NCBI RefSeq assembly: GCF_937616625.2
Contig: NC_065574.1
Location: forward strand, 28,274,501-28,338,500
Direction of reading: 5' to 3'
DNA length: 64,000 bases
From: Mercurialis annua
Taxonomy: Eukaryota; Streptophyta; Magnoliopsida; Malpighiales; Euphorbiaceae
In this document: piece after piece, positions 1-12,500 of the stretch
Layout of the letters: each line of letters opens with the position of its first letter
Numbering within the stretch: the stretch's first letter is position 1
Translations under genes and position numbers: made by a program
Notes under the pieces: model-generated
What the model was told of the DNA's origin: nothing
What the model saw: the letters and a program-made list of their open reading frames with translations, nothing else
Database searches by the model: none

Positions 1-300
1 AACGTTTACAAAGGTTATGAAATAAATCCAAACGTTTCCAATTTTTAACTATTTAAGCCAAACATTTACAAATGTTACGAAAAAAATCCAAGCGTTTCAC
101 CTTTTTAGCAATTTAAGCCAAACGTTTACAAAAGTTACGAAACAAATCCAAACATGTCACCTTTTTAGTAATTTAAGTCAAACGTCTACAAACGTTGCGA
201 AACAAATCCAAACGTTTAACCTTTTTTGCGATTTAAGCCAAACGTTTACAAAGGTTAGGAAACAAATCTAAGGATTTCACCTTTTTAGCGATTTAAGCCA
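1..300 (+). repeat. Partial copy of the 1,248-bp higher-order repeat
   Basis: Bases 1 to about 300 match the stretch beginning at 1113 (offset 1112), including the unusual CCAATTTTTAACTATTTAAG variant in the first monomer, the TCTACAAACGTTGCG variant and the AGGATTTCACC variant. The copy is cut by the window edge on the left and diverges at about 300, where the following monomer carries different variants. Confidence 0.8.
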
Positions 301-319
301 AATGTTTACAAACGTTACG

Positions 320-897
320 AAACAAATCCAAACGTTTCACCTTTTTTGCGATTTAAGCCAAACGTTTACAAACGTTACGAAACAAATCCAAATGTTTCAC
401 CTTTTCAGCGATTGAAGCCAAATGTTTACAAAGGTTATGAAAGAAAACCAAATGTTTCACATGCAAACATGTCACCACTTTAGTAATTTAAGCCAAATAT
501 TTTACAAATGTTGCGAAACAAATCCAAACGTTTCATCTTTTTAGCGATTTAAGCCAAAAGTTTACAAACGATACGAAACAAATCCAAATATTTCACCTTT
601 TTAGTAATTTAAGCCAAACATTTACAAATGTTGCGAAACAAATCCAAACGTTTCACCTTTTTTGCGATTTAAGCCAAACGTTTACAAACGTTACGAAACA
701 AATCCAAATGTTTCACCTTTTCAGCGATTGAAGCCAAATGTTTACAAAGGTTATGAAAGAAAACCAAATGTTTCACATGCAAACATGTCACCACTTTAGT
801 AATTTAAGCCAAATATTTTACAAATGTTGCGAAACAAATCCAAACGTTTCATCTTTTTAGCGATTTAAGCCAAATGTTTACAAACGTTACGAAACAA
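320..897 (+). repeat. Local 316-bp duplication carrying an aberrant monomer join
   Basis: About 230 bp at 320-550 recurs at 636-870 with an offset of 316. Both copies contain the same abnormal join (around 460 and 776), where a monomer ending in AAATGTTTCAC runs straight into ATGCAAACATGTCACC. Monomer positions 32-45 are therefore duplicated and the monomer is about 75 bp long. A shared rare join shows the segment was duplicated after the join formed. All monomers are plus type. Confidence 0.8.
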
Positions 898-2146
898 ATG
901 CAAACATGTCACCACTTTAGTAATTTAAGCCAAACATTTACAAATGTTGCGAAACAAATCCAAACGTTTCATCTTTTTAGCTATTTAAGCCAAATGTTTA
1001 CAAACGTTACGAAACAAATCCAAATGTTTAACCTTTTTAGCGATTTTAGCCAATCGATTACAAACGTTACAAAAGAAATCCAAACGTTTCACGTTTTTAG
1101 CGATTTAAGCCAAACGTTTATAAAGGTTATGAAATAAATCCAAACGTTTCCAATTTTTAACTATTTAAGCCAAACATTTACAAACGTTACGAAACAAATC
1201 CAAGCGTTTCACCTTTTTAGCAATTTAAGCCAAACGTTTACAAAAGTTACGAAACAAATCCAAATATGTAACCTTTTTAGTAATTTAAGTCAAACGTCTA
1301 CAAACGTTGCGAAACAAATCCAAACGTTTAACCTTTTTTGTGATTTAAGCCAAACGTTTACAAAGGTTAGGAAACAAATCCAAGGATTTCACCTTTTTAG
1401 CGATTTAAGCCAAACATTTACAAACGTTACAAAACAAATCCAAATGTTTCACATTTTTAGCGATTGAAGCCAAACGTTTACAAACGCTACGAAACAAAAC
1501 AAAATGTTTCGCCTTTTTAGCGATTTAAGCCAAATGTTTACAAAGGTTATGAAAGAAAACCAAACGTTTCACCTTTTTAGCGATTTAAGCCAAACGCTTA
1601 CAAACGTTATGAAACAAATCCTGACGTTTTAACTTTTTAGCAATTCAAACAAAACGTTTCAAACGTTACGAAACAAATGCAAATGTTTCATATTTTTAGC
1701 GATTTAAGACAAACGTTTACAAACGTTACGAAACAAATCTAAACGGTTCACCTTTTAAGCAATTTAAGCCAAACGTTTACAAACGTTACGAAAAAAATCC
1801 AAACGTTTCACCTTTTTGGAAATTTAAGTCAAACGTCTACAAACGTTACGAAACAAATCCTAATGTCTCCCCATTTTAGCGATTTAATCCAAACCAATTC
1901 AAACGCTACCAAACAAATCCAAACGCTTCACCTTTTTAGTGATTTAAGCAAAACATTATGAAACAAATCCAAACGTTTCCCCATTTTAGCGATTTAAGCC
2001 AAACATTTGCAAAGGTTATGAAATAAATTTAAACGTTTCACATTTTTAGCGATTTAAGATAAACGTTTACAAACGTTACGATACAAATCCAAGCGTTTCA
2101 CCTTTTTATCGATTTAAGCCAAACGTTTACAAAGGTTACGAAACAA
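898..2146 (+). repeat. 1,248-bp higher-order repeat, copy 1
   Basis: About 21 plus-type monomers. The unit is recognised by the marker ATGCAAACATGTCACCAC at its start, a CAATCGATTAC variant about 150 bp in, a CAATTTTTAACTA variant, and short or deleted monomers near 1650 and 1950. The next unit repeats the same variants in the same order 1,249 bp later with very few differences. The start at the ATGC marker is arbitrary, because a tandem array has no natural first base. Confidence 0.9.
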
Positions 2147-3394
2147 ATGCAAACATGTCACCACTTTAGTAATTTAAGCCAAACATTTACAAATGTTGCG
2201 AAACAAATCCAAACGTTTCATCTTTTTAGCTATTTAAGCCAAATGTTTACAAACGTTACGAAACAAATCCAAATGTTTAACCTTTTTAGCGATTTTAGCC
2301 AATCGATTACAAACGTTACAAAAGAAATCCAAACGTTTCACGTTTTTAGCGATTTAAGCCAAACGTTTATAAAGGTTATGAAATAAATCCAAACGTTTCC
2401 AATTTTTAACTATTTAAGCCAAACATTTACAAACGTTACGAAACAAATCCAAGCGTTTCACCTTTTTAGCAATTTAAGCCAAACGTTTACAAAAGTTACG
2501 AAACAAATCCAAATATATAACCTTTTTAGTAATTTGAGTCAAACGTCTACAAACGTTGCGAAACAAATCCAAACGTTTAACCTTTTTTGCGATTTAAGCC
2601 AAACGTTTACAAAGGTTAGGAAACAAATCCAAGGATTTCACCTTTTTAGCGATTTAAGCCAAACGTTTACAAACGTTACAAAACAAATCCAAATGTTTCA
2701 CATTTTTAGCGATTGAAGCCAAACGTTTACAAACGCTACGAAACAAAACAAAATGTTTCGCCTTTTAGCGATTTAAGCCAAATGTTTACAAAGGTTATGA
2801 AAGAAAACCAAACGTTTCACCTTTTTAGCGATTTAAGCCAAACGCTTACAAACGTTATGAAACAAATCCTAACGTTTTAACTTTTTAGCAATTCAAACAA
2901 AACGTTTCAAACGTTACGAAACAAATGCAAATGTTTCATATTTTTAGCGATTTAAGCCAAACGTTTACAAACGTTACGAAACAAATCTAAACGGTTCACC
3001 TTTTAAGCAATTTAAGCCAAACGTTTACAAACGTTACGAAAAAAATCCAAACGTTTCACCTTTTTGGAAATTTAAGTCAAACGTCTACAAACGTTACGAA
3101 ACAAATCCTAATGTCTCCCCATTTTAGCGATTTAATCCAAACCAATTCAAACGCTACCAAACAAATCCAAACGCTTCACCTTTTTAGTGATTTAAGCAAA
3201 ACATTATGAAACAAATCCAAACGTTTCCCCATTTTAGCGATTTAAGCCAAACATTTGCAAAGGTTATGAAATAAATTTAAACGTTTCACATTTTTAGCGA
3301 TTTAAGATAAACGTTTACAAACGTTACGATACAAATCCAAGCGTTTCACCTTTTTATCGATTTATGCCAAACGTTTACAAAGGTTACGAAACAA
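2147..3394 (+). repeat. 1,248-bp higher-order repeat, copy 2
   Basis: Nearly identical to 898-2146 in the same orientation. The first 240 bp translate identically in the open frame. The differences I noticed are single bases, such as ATATATAACC for ATATGTAACC, and one T missing near 2763. The near-identity implies recent unequal exchange or amplification, or an assembly duplication. Confidence 0.9.
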
Positions 3395-3640
3395 ATGCAA
3401 ACATGTCACCACTTTAGTAATTTAAGCCAAACATTTACAAATGTTGCGAAACAAATCCAAACGTTTCATCTTTTTAGCTATTTAAGCCAAATGTTTACAA
3501 ACGTTACGAAACAAATCCAAACGTTTCACCTTTTTAGCAATTTTAGCCAATCGATTACAAACGTTACAAAAGAAATCCAAACGTTTCACGTTTTTAGCGA
3601 TTTAAGCCAAACGTTTACAAAGGTTATGAAACAAAAATAA
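3395..3640 (+). repeat. 1,248-bp higher-order repeat, truncated copy 3
   Basis: The third copy starts 1,248 bp after the second and follows it for about 235 bp, through the CAATCGATTAC marker at about 3548. It departs near 3630, where the sequence continues as GAAACAAAAATAAATG instead of GAAATAAATCC. What follows has its own history (see 3530-3950). Confidence 0.85.
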
Positions 3641-3950
3641 ATGTTTCACCTTTTTAGCGATTTATGACAAACGTTTACAAATGTTACCGAACAAAAACTA
3701 ATGTTTCACATGGTTAGCAATTTAAGCCGAACGTTTACAAACGTTACGAAACAAAACCAAACGTTTTAACTTTTTAGCAATTTAAGCCAAACGTTTACAA
3801 ACGTTACAAAACAAAACCAAACGTTTCCCCATTTTAGCGATTTAAGCCAAACGTTTAAAACCTTGCGAAACTAATGCAAACGTTTCACCCTTTTAGAAAT
3901 ATAAACCAAACGTTTAAAACGTTACGAAACAAATCCAAACGTTTCACCAT
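3530..3950 (+). repeat. Segmental duplicate, paired with 7160-7580
   Basis: This stretch matches 7160-7580 (offset 3,631). Shared rare variants in order are CCAATCGATTAC, GATTTATGACAAACG, GAACAAAAACTAATG, TTTCCCCATTTTAGCG and GAAACTAATG. The two copies differ at scattered positions, so the duplication is older than the 1,248-bp copies. It overlaps the end of the truncated third copy because the CAATCGATTAC monomer belongs to both. Confidence 0.75.
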
Positions 3951-4640
3951 TTTAGCAATTTAAGCCGAACGTTTTACAAACGATAAGAAACAAAGCCAAA
4001 CGTTACGAAACAAATGTGAAATGTTTCACTTTTTTAGTGATTTAAGCTAAACGTTTATAAATGTTACGAAATAAAACCAAACATTTACAAACGTTACGAA
4101 ACAAATCCTAACGTTTCACCTTATTAGCAATTGAAGCCAAACATTTACAAACGTTATGAAATAAATCCAAACGTTTCACCTTTTTAGCAATTTAAGCCAA
4201 ACGTTTACAAAAGTTACGAAACAAAGCCAAACGTTTCCCCATTTTAGCGATTTAAGCAAAACGTTTACAAACGCTACGAAAAAAATCCAAGCGTTTCACA
4301 TTTTTAGCGATTTAGGCCAAACGTTTACAAACTCTGCGAAACAAATCCAAACGTTTCCGATAATTAGCGATTTAAGCCAAACATTAACAAACGTTACGAA
4401 ACAAATCCAAACGTTTCCCCACTTTAGCGATTGAAGCCAAAAGTTTACAAATGTTACGAAACAAAACCAAACATTTAAAATTTTACAAAACAAAACCAAA
4501 CGTTTGACATTTTTAGCGATATAAAGCAAACGTTACAAACATTACGAAACAAAAACAAATGTTTCACATTTTTAGCGATTTAAGCCAGACGTTTACAAAC
4601 GTTTCGGAACAAATCTAAAAGTTTCACCATTTTTCCGATT
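3951..4640 (+). repeat. Diverged plus-type monomers without clear higher-order structure
   Basis: Roughly a dozen plus-type monomers, several shortened (for example near 3985-4015 and 4470-4500). I see no close partner elsewhere in the window and nothing that is not satellite. The minus strand has a 77-codon open frame at 4296-4529, which is a by-product of the monomer. Confidence 0.8.
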
Positions 4641-5590
4641 TAAGCCAAACGTTTACAAACGTTACGAAACAAATACAAGCGTTTCACCTTTTTAGCAATT
4701 TAAGCCAAACATTTACAAACGTTACAAAACAAATACAAATGTTTCACATTTTTAGCGATTGAAGCCAAATGTTTACAAACGCTACGAAACAAAACCAAAC
4801 GTTTCGCCTTTTTAGCGATTTAAGCCAAACGTTTACAAAGGTTAAGAAAGAAAACCAAACGTTTCCCCTTTTCAGCGATTTAAGCCAAACGCTTACAAAC
4901 GTTGTGAAACAAATCCTAACGTTTCAACTTTTTAGCAATTCAAACAGAACGTTTCCAACGTTACGAAACAAATGCAAACGTTTCATATTTTTAGCAATTT
5001 ATGCCAAACGTCTACAAACGTTACGAAACAAATCCAAATGTTTCCCCATTTTAGCGATTTAAGCCAAACCAATTCAAACGCTACCAAACAAATCCAAACG
5101 CTTCACCTTTTTAGTGATTTAAGCCAAACATTACGAAACAAATCCAAACGTTTCCCCATTTTAGCAATTTAAGCCAAACATTTGCAAAGGTTATGAAATA
5201 AATTTAAACGTTTCACATTTTTAGCGATTTAAGCTAAATGTTTACAAACGTTACGAAACAAATCCAAGCGTTTCACCTTTTTATCGATTTAAGCCAAACG
5301 TTTACAAAGGTTACGAAACAAATGCAAACATGTCACCACTTTAGTAATTTAAGCCAAACGTTTACAAATGTTGCGAAACAAATCCTAACGTTTCATCTTT
5401 TTTGCAATTTAAGCGAAACGTTTACAATGGTTAGGAAACAAATCCAAGTGTTTCACCTTTTTAGCGATTTAAGCCATATGTTTACAAATGTTATGAAACA
5501 AATCCAAACGTTTCGCCTTTTTAGCGATTTAAGCGAAACATTTACAAATGTTACGAAACAAATCCAAATGTTTCACCTTTTTAGCGATTG
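4641..5590 (+). repeat. Diverged, shortened copy of the 1,248-bp higher-order repeat
   Basis: The order of variants follows the second part of the 1,248-bp unit: GATTGAAGCC, CAAACGCTACG, GATTCAAAC-type short monomers, CCAATTCAAACGCTACC, the short monomer AAACATTACG, and finally the ATGCAAACATGTCACCAC marker at 5322. It is about two monomers shorter than the 898-2146 copy over this interval and has many substitutions, so it is an older relative. Confidence 0.7.
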
Positions 5591-7159
5591 AAGACAAACG
5601 TTTACAAACGTCATGAAACAAATCCAAACGTTTCCCCATTTTAGCAATTTAAGCCAAACATTTACAAAGGTAATGAAATAAATCCAAATGTTTCACATTT
5701 TTAGCGATTTAAGCCAAACATTTACAAATGTTATGAAATAACTCCAAACGTTTCACATTTTTAGCGATTTAGACAAAACGTCTAAAACGTTACGAAACAA
5801 ATGCAAACGTTTCACATTTTTATCGATTTAAGCCAAACTTTTACAAATGTTACGAAACAAACCCAAACGTTTCACCTTTTTAGCAATATAAGCCAAATGT
5901 TTACAAACGTTACGAAAAAATCCAAACGTTTCTCCTTTTTCGCAATTTTAGCCAAACGTTTATAAACGTTACGAAACAAAACCAAATATTTAAAACGTTA
6001 CGAAACAAATCCAAACGTTTCACATTTTTAGCGATTTAAGCCAAACGTTACGGAACAAAAACAAACGTTTCATATTTTTAGCGATTTAAGCCAAACGTTA
6101 CTAAACAAATCCAAACGTTTGACCATTTTAGCGATTTAAGCCAAAACTTTACAAACGTTACGAAATAAATCCAAGCGTTTCCCCTTTTTAGCAATTTAAG
6201 CCAAATGTTTACAAACATTACGAAACAAATCCAAACGTTTCACCTTTATAGCGATTGAAGCCAAGCATTTACAATCATTACGAAACAAAACCAAACGTTT
6301 ATAAACGTTACGAAACAAATCAAAACATTTCGCCCTTATAACAAGTTGAACCAAATATTTAAAACGTTACGATACAAATTCAGACGTTTCACATTTTTAG
6401 CGATTTAAGATAAACGTTTACAAACGATACAAAATAAACCCAAATGTTTCACCTTCTTAGCAATTTAAGCCAACGTTTACAAACGTCAAATCCAAACATT
6501 TCACCTTTTTAGCAATTTAATCCAAACGGTAACAAAAATTACGAAACAAATCCAAACGTTTCACCCTTTTAGAAATTTAAACCAAACGTCTAAAACTTTA
6601 CAAAACTAATCCAAACGTTTCACATTTTTAGCAATGTAAGCCTAACATTTACAAACGTTATGAAACAAATCCAAACGTTTGACCAATTTAGAGATTTAAG
6701 CCAAACATTTACAAACGTTACGAAACAAATCCAAACGTTTGACAATTTTAGCGAATTAAATCAAACGTTTAAAACATTACGAAGCAAATAAAAATATTTC
6801 ACCCTTTTAGGGATTTAAGCCAAGCGTTCAAAAACGTTATGAAACTCATCCAAATGTTTTCCCTTCTAAGCGATTGAAGCCAAATGTTTACAAACGTTAC
6901 GAAACAAATCCAAACGTTTCACATTTTTAGCGTTTAAGCCGAACGTTTACGAACGTTACGAAACAAAACCAGACGTTTCCACTTTTTAGCGATTTAAGCC
7001 AAACGTTTACAAACGTTACAAAATAAATCAAAACGTTTCACCTTTTTAGCGATTTAAGCCAAATGTTTACAAACGTTACGAATCAAAACCAAACGTTTCC
7101 CCATTTTAGCGATTTAAGCCAAACGTTTAAAACGTTACGAAACAAATCCAAACGTGTCA
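5591..7159 (+). repeat. Diverged plus-type monomers
   Basis: A plus-type array with more substitutions and more partial monomers (for example 5990-6120, 6480 and 6590) than the flanking duplicated blocks. I see no near-identical partner in the window and no non-satellite sequence. Confidence 0.8.
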
Positions 7160-7580
7160 CCTTTTTAGCGATTTTAGCCAATCGATTACAAACGTTACAA
7201 AAGAAATCCAAACGTTTCACATTTTTAGCGATTTAAGCCAAACGTTTAAAAGGTTATGAAACAAAAACAAACGTTTCACCTTTTTAGCGATTTATGACAA
7301 ACGTTTACAAATGTTACTGAACAAAAACTAATGTTTTACATTTTTAGCGATTTAAGCCGAACGTATACAAACGTTACGAAACAAAACCAAATGTTACAAC
7401 TTTTTAGCAATTTAAGCCAAACGTTTACAAACGTCACAAAACAAAACCAAACGTTTCCCCATTTTAGCGATTTAAGCCAAACGTTTTGAAACGTTACGAA
7501 ACTAATGAAAACGTTTCACCTTTTTAGAAATTTAAACCAAACATTTAAAATGTTACGATACAAATCCAAACGTTTCACTT
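7160..7580 (+). repeat. Segmental duplicate, paired with 3530-3950
   Basis: The downstream member of the pair described at 3530-3950. It keeps CCAATCGATTAC at 7178, GATTTATGACAAACG and GAACAAAAACTAATG in the same order and spacing. It has private changes such as CGTATACAAACG and CGTCACAAAAC. Confidence 0.75.
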
Positions 7581-9257
7581 TTTTAGCGATTTAAGATAAA
7601 CGTTCACAAACGTTACAAAACAAATCAAAATGTTTCACCTTTTTAACAATTTATGCCAAACGTGTACAAACGTTACGAAACAAATCCAAACGTTTCACCT
7701 TTTTAGCAATTTAAGCCAAACGTTTACAAACGTTACCAAATAAATCCAAACGTTTCACCTTTTTAGCAATTTAAACCAAACGTCTAAAACGTTACGAAAC
7801 AAATCCAAACGTTTCACATTTTTAGCTATTTAAGCCAAACGTTTACAAACGTTACGACACAAATCCAAATGTTTAACCATTTTAGCGATTTAATCCAAAC
7901 GTTTAGAATCATTACCAAACAAATCCAAATATTTTCCCTTTTTAGCGATTTATGCCAAACGTTTACAAACGTAACGTAACAAATCCAATCTTTTAGCCTT
8001 TTTAGCGATTGAAGCCAAACGTTTAAAAACCATACGAATCGAATTCAAATGTTTCCCCTTTATAGCAATTTAAGCCAAACGTTAACAAACGTTATGAAAT
8101 AAATCCAAACGTTTCACCTTTTTAGCAATTTAAGCCAAACGTATACAAATGTTACGAAACAAAGCCAACCGTTTCGCCATTTTAGCGATTTAAGCCAAAC
8201 GTTTACAAACGTTACGCAACAAATCCAAACGTTTCACATTTAGCAATTTAAGGCTAACAGCTACAAACATTACGAAACAAAACCAAACGTTTCACCTTTT
8301 TAGCGATTTAAGCCAAACGTTTACAAACATTAAAAAACAAATCCAAACGTTTCACCTTTTTAGCTATATAAGACAAACGTTTACAAAACTTACGAAATAA
8401 AAACAAAAGTTTCCCCATTTTAGCGATTTAAATCAAACGTTCAAAACGTTACAAAGCAAATCAAAACATTTCCCCTTTTTGGCGATTTAGGCCAAACGTT
8501 TATAAACGTGACGAAAGAAATCCAAACGTTTACCATTTTTAGCGATTGAAGCCAAACGTTTACAAATGTTACAAAACAAATGCAAACGTTTCACCTTTAT
8601 AGCAAAATAAGCAAACGTTCACAAACGTTATGAAATAATTCCAAACGTTTCGCCTATTTAGCAATTTAAGCCAAACGTTTACAAACGTTACCAAACAAAG
8701 CCAAACGTTTCCCTATTTTAGCGATTTAAGCCAAACGTTTACAAAGGTTATGAAACAAAACCAAACATTTCACCTGTTAGCGATTTATGCTAAACGTTTA
8801 CAAACGTTACGGAACAAAAACAAACGTTTCATATTTTTTGCGATTTAAGACGATCATTTACAAACGTTACGAAACAAAACCAAACGTTTCAACTTTTTAG
8901 CGATTTAAGCCGAACATTTACAAACGTTACCACAACAAATCCAAGCGTTTCACCTTTTTAGAGATATAAGTCAAACGTTTACAAACGTTACGAAACAAAA
9001 TCAAACGTTTCCCCTTTTTATCGATTTAACCCAAACGTTTACAAACGTTACGAAGGAAAACAAAACGTTTAAAACTTTAGGAAATAAATCCAAACATTTC
9101 ACATTTTTAGCGATTTAAGCCAAACGTTACGAAACAAATCCAAACGTTACGAAACAAATCCAAGCGTTTCACCTTTTTAGCAATTTAAGCCAAACGTTTT
9201 CAAACGTTACGAAACAAAACCAAACATTTCATCTTTTTAGCGATTGAAGCTAAATGT
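7581..9257 (+). repeat. Diverged plus-type monomers
   Basis: Continuous plus-type monomers with irregular lengths and several half-monomers (for example 9060-9160). I see nothing other than satellite, and it does not share the diagnostic variants of the 4,152-bp unit that begins downstream. Confidence 0.8.
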
Positions 9258-9575
9258 TTACAAACGTTCAGAAACAATTACAAAACAAATCCAAACGTTT
9301 CAACTTTTTAGCAATTTAAGCCAAATGTTTACAAACGTTAAGAAACCAATCCAAACGTTCACCTTTTTAGCGATTTAAGCCAAACATTTACAAACATTAC
9401 AAAACAAAAACCAAAAGTTTCACCTTTTTAGCGATTTAAGCCAAACAATTACAAAGGTTATGAAACAAAACCAAACGTTTCAGCTTTTTAGCGATTTAAG
9501 CCAAACGTTTACAAACGGTACAGAACAAAAACAAACATTTCATATTTTTTGTAATTTAAGTCGAACGTTTACAAA
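9258..9575 (+). repeat. Truncated leading fragment of the 4,152-bp higher-order repeat
   Basis: This stretch matches the third block (second plus block) of the big unit, for example 15034-15350 in copy 1. Shared variants include ATTACAAAACAAATCC directly after a shortened monomer, CCAAACGTTCACC, CCAAACAATTACAAAGG, GGTACAGAACAAAAAC and ATATTTTTTG. At about 9565-9590 it changes, inside the ordinary motif TTACGAAACAAATCC, into the first block of copy 0. About 2.2 kb of the unit (rest of plus block 2, minus block 2, plus block 3, minus block 3) is therefore missing at this join. Confidence 0.8.
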
Positions 9576-12500
9576 CGTTACGAAACAAATCCAAGCGTTT
9601 CTATTTTTTACCAATTTAAGACAAACGTTTACAAATATTACAAAATAAATCCAAAAGTTTCCCCTTTTTATAAATTGAAGCCAAACATTTACAAACGTTA
9701 CGAAACAAAACCAAACGTTGAGAACGGTACGAAACAAATCCAAACGTTTCACATTTTCAGCGATTTAAGCGAAACGTTTACAAACGTTACGGAATAAAAC
9801 CAAATGTTTCACATTTTTAGCGATTTAAGTCAAACGTTTACAAATGTTACGAAACAAAACCACGTTTCCCTATTTTAGCGATTTAAGCCAAACGATTATA
9901 ACGTTACGAAACAAATCCAAACGTTTCACCTTTTTCGCGATTTAAGCGGAACTATTACAAACGTTACGAAACAAATCCAAACGTTTCCCCATTTTAGCGA
10001 TTAAAGCCAAACATTTAAAACGTTACTAAACATTTCAAAACGTTTCACCTTTTTAGCGATGTAGGCAAAACGTTTACAAACGTTACGAAACAAATCCAAG
10101 CGTTTCACATTTTTAGTTATTCAAGCCAAACGTTTACAAACGTTACGAAACAAATCCAAGCGTTTCACCTTTTTAGAAATTTTACCCAAATGTTTATAAA
10201 CGTTACGAAACAAAACCAAACGCTTCACCTTATTTGTGATTTAAGCCGAACGTTTACAAATGTTACCAAACAAATCCAAACATTTATAAATGTTTAGCTT
10301 AAATTGCTAAAAAAGGTGAAACAAATCCAAACGTTTAGATTTGTTTTGTAGCGTTTGTAAACGTTTGGTTTAAATTGCTAAAAAGGTGAAACGTTTGGAT
10401 TTATTTCGTAACGTTTGTAAACATTTGGTATAAATATCTAAAAACGTGAAACCTTGTGATTTGTTTCGTAACATTTGTAAACGTTTGGCTTAAATTACTA
10501 AAAAGGTGAAAATGTTTGGATTTGTTTCGTAACGTTTGTAAACGTTTGGCTTAAATTGCTAAAAAGGTGAAACGCTTGGATTTGTTTCGTAACATTTGTA
10601 AACGTTTGGCTGAAATTGCTAAAAAGGGAAATGTTTGGATTTGTTTCGTAAAGTTTGTACATGTTTGGCTTAAATCGCTAAAAAGGTGAAACGTTTGATT
10701 TAAGCCAAATGTTTAAAACGTTACGAAATAAATCCAAACGTTTCATATTTTTAGCGATTTAAGCCAAACGTTTACAAATGTTACGAAACAAATCCAAATG
10801 TTTACCCATTTTAGAGATTTAAGCCAAACGTTTACAAACATTACGAAACAAATCCAGACGTTTCCCCATTTTAGCGATTTAAGCCAAACGTTTACAAACG
10901 TTACGAAACAAAACCAAACGTTTCCACATTTTAGCAATTTAAGCCAAACATTTACAAACGTTAAGAAACAAATCCAAACGTTCACCTTTTTAGCGATTTA
11001 AGTCAAACGTTTACAAGCTGGACAAAACAAAACCAAACGTTTCACCTTTTTAGCGATTTAAGCCAAACAATTACAAAGGTTATGAAACAAAACCAAACGT
11101 TTCAGCTTTTTAGCAATTTAAGCCAAACGTTTACAAACGGTACAGAACAAAAACAAACGTTTCATATTTTTTGCAATTTAAGTCGAACGTTTACAAACGT
11201 TACGAAACAAAACCAAACGTTTAATCTTTATAGAGATTTAAGCCGAACGTTTACAAACGCTACGAAACAAAACCAAACGTTTCATCTGTTTAGCGATTTA
11301 AGCCGAATGTTTACAAACGTTACGAAACAAAACCAAACGTTTCACCTTTTTAGCGATTTAAGCCAAACCTTTACAAATGTTACGAAACAAATCCAAACTT
11401 TGTAAATTTTTACCGATTTGAGCCAAACGTTTACAAACATGCCGAAACAAATTCAAACGTTTCCCCTTGTTTCGTAATGTTTAAACGTTTGGTTTTGTTT
11501 GGTAACATTTGTAAACGTTTGGGTTTGTTTCGTAACGTTTGTAAACGTTTAGCTTAAATCTCTAAAAAGGGGAAATGCTTGGATTTGTTTCGTAACGTTT
11601 GTAAACGTTTGGTTTAAATTGCTAAAAAGGTGAAACGTTTGGATTTGTTACCTAACGTTTGTAAACGTTTGGCTTAAATTGGTAAAAAGATGAAACGCTT
11701 GGATTTGTTTCGTAACGTTTGTAAACGTTTGGCTTTGTTTCGTACGTTTATAAACGTTTGGCTTAAATTACTAATAATATGAAACGTTTGGACTTGTTTC
11801 GTAACGTTTTAAATGTTTGGTTTTGTTTCTTAATGTTCGTAAACGTTTGGCTTAGATCGCTTAAGAGGTGAAACGTTTAGTTTTGTTACGTAGCATTTGT
11901 AAACGTTCGGCTTAAATCGCTAAAAATGGGAAACGTTTGTTTTCATTTCTTAACGTTTGCAAACTTTTCGCTTAAATCGCTAAAAATTTGAAATGTTTGG
12001 ATTTGTTTCGTAACGTTTTAAACATTTGGCTTATATCGCTAAAATGGGAAAATGTTTGTAAACATTTGTCTTAAATAACTAAAAAGGTGCAACGTTTGGT
12101 TTTGTTTCATAACCTTTGTAAACGTTTGGCTTAAATCGCTAAAAAAGTGGAAACGTTTGGATTTGTTTCGTGACGTTTGTAACCGTTTGACTTAAATCGC
12201 TTAAAAGCTGAAATATTTGGATTTGTTTCGTAACGTTTGTAAACGTTTGGCTTAAATCGCTAAAAAGCTGAAATATTTGGATTTGTTTTGTAACGTTTGT
12301 AAACGTTTGGCTTAAATAGCTAAAAAGACGAAACGTTTGGTTTTGTTTCTTAACCTTTGTAAACGTTTGGCTTAAATCGCTAAAAAGGTTAAATGTTTGG
12401 ATTTGTTTCGAAACGTTTGAAACGTTTGGCTTAAATTGCTAAAAAGGGGACACGTTTGGATTTGTTTCGTAACCTTTGTAAACGTTTGGCTTAAATCGCT

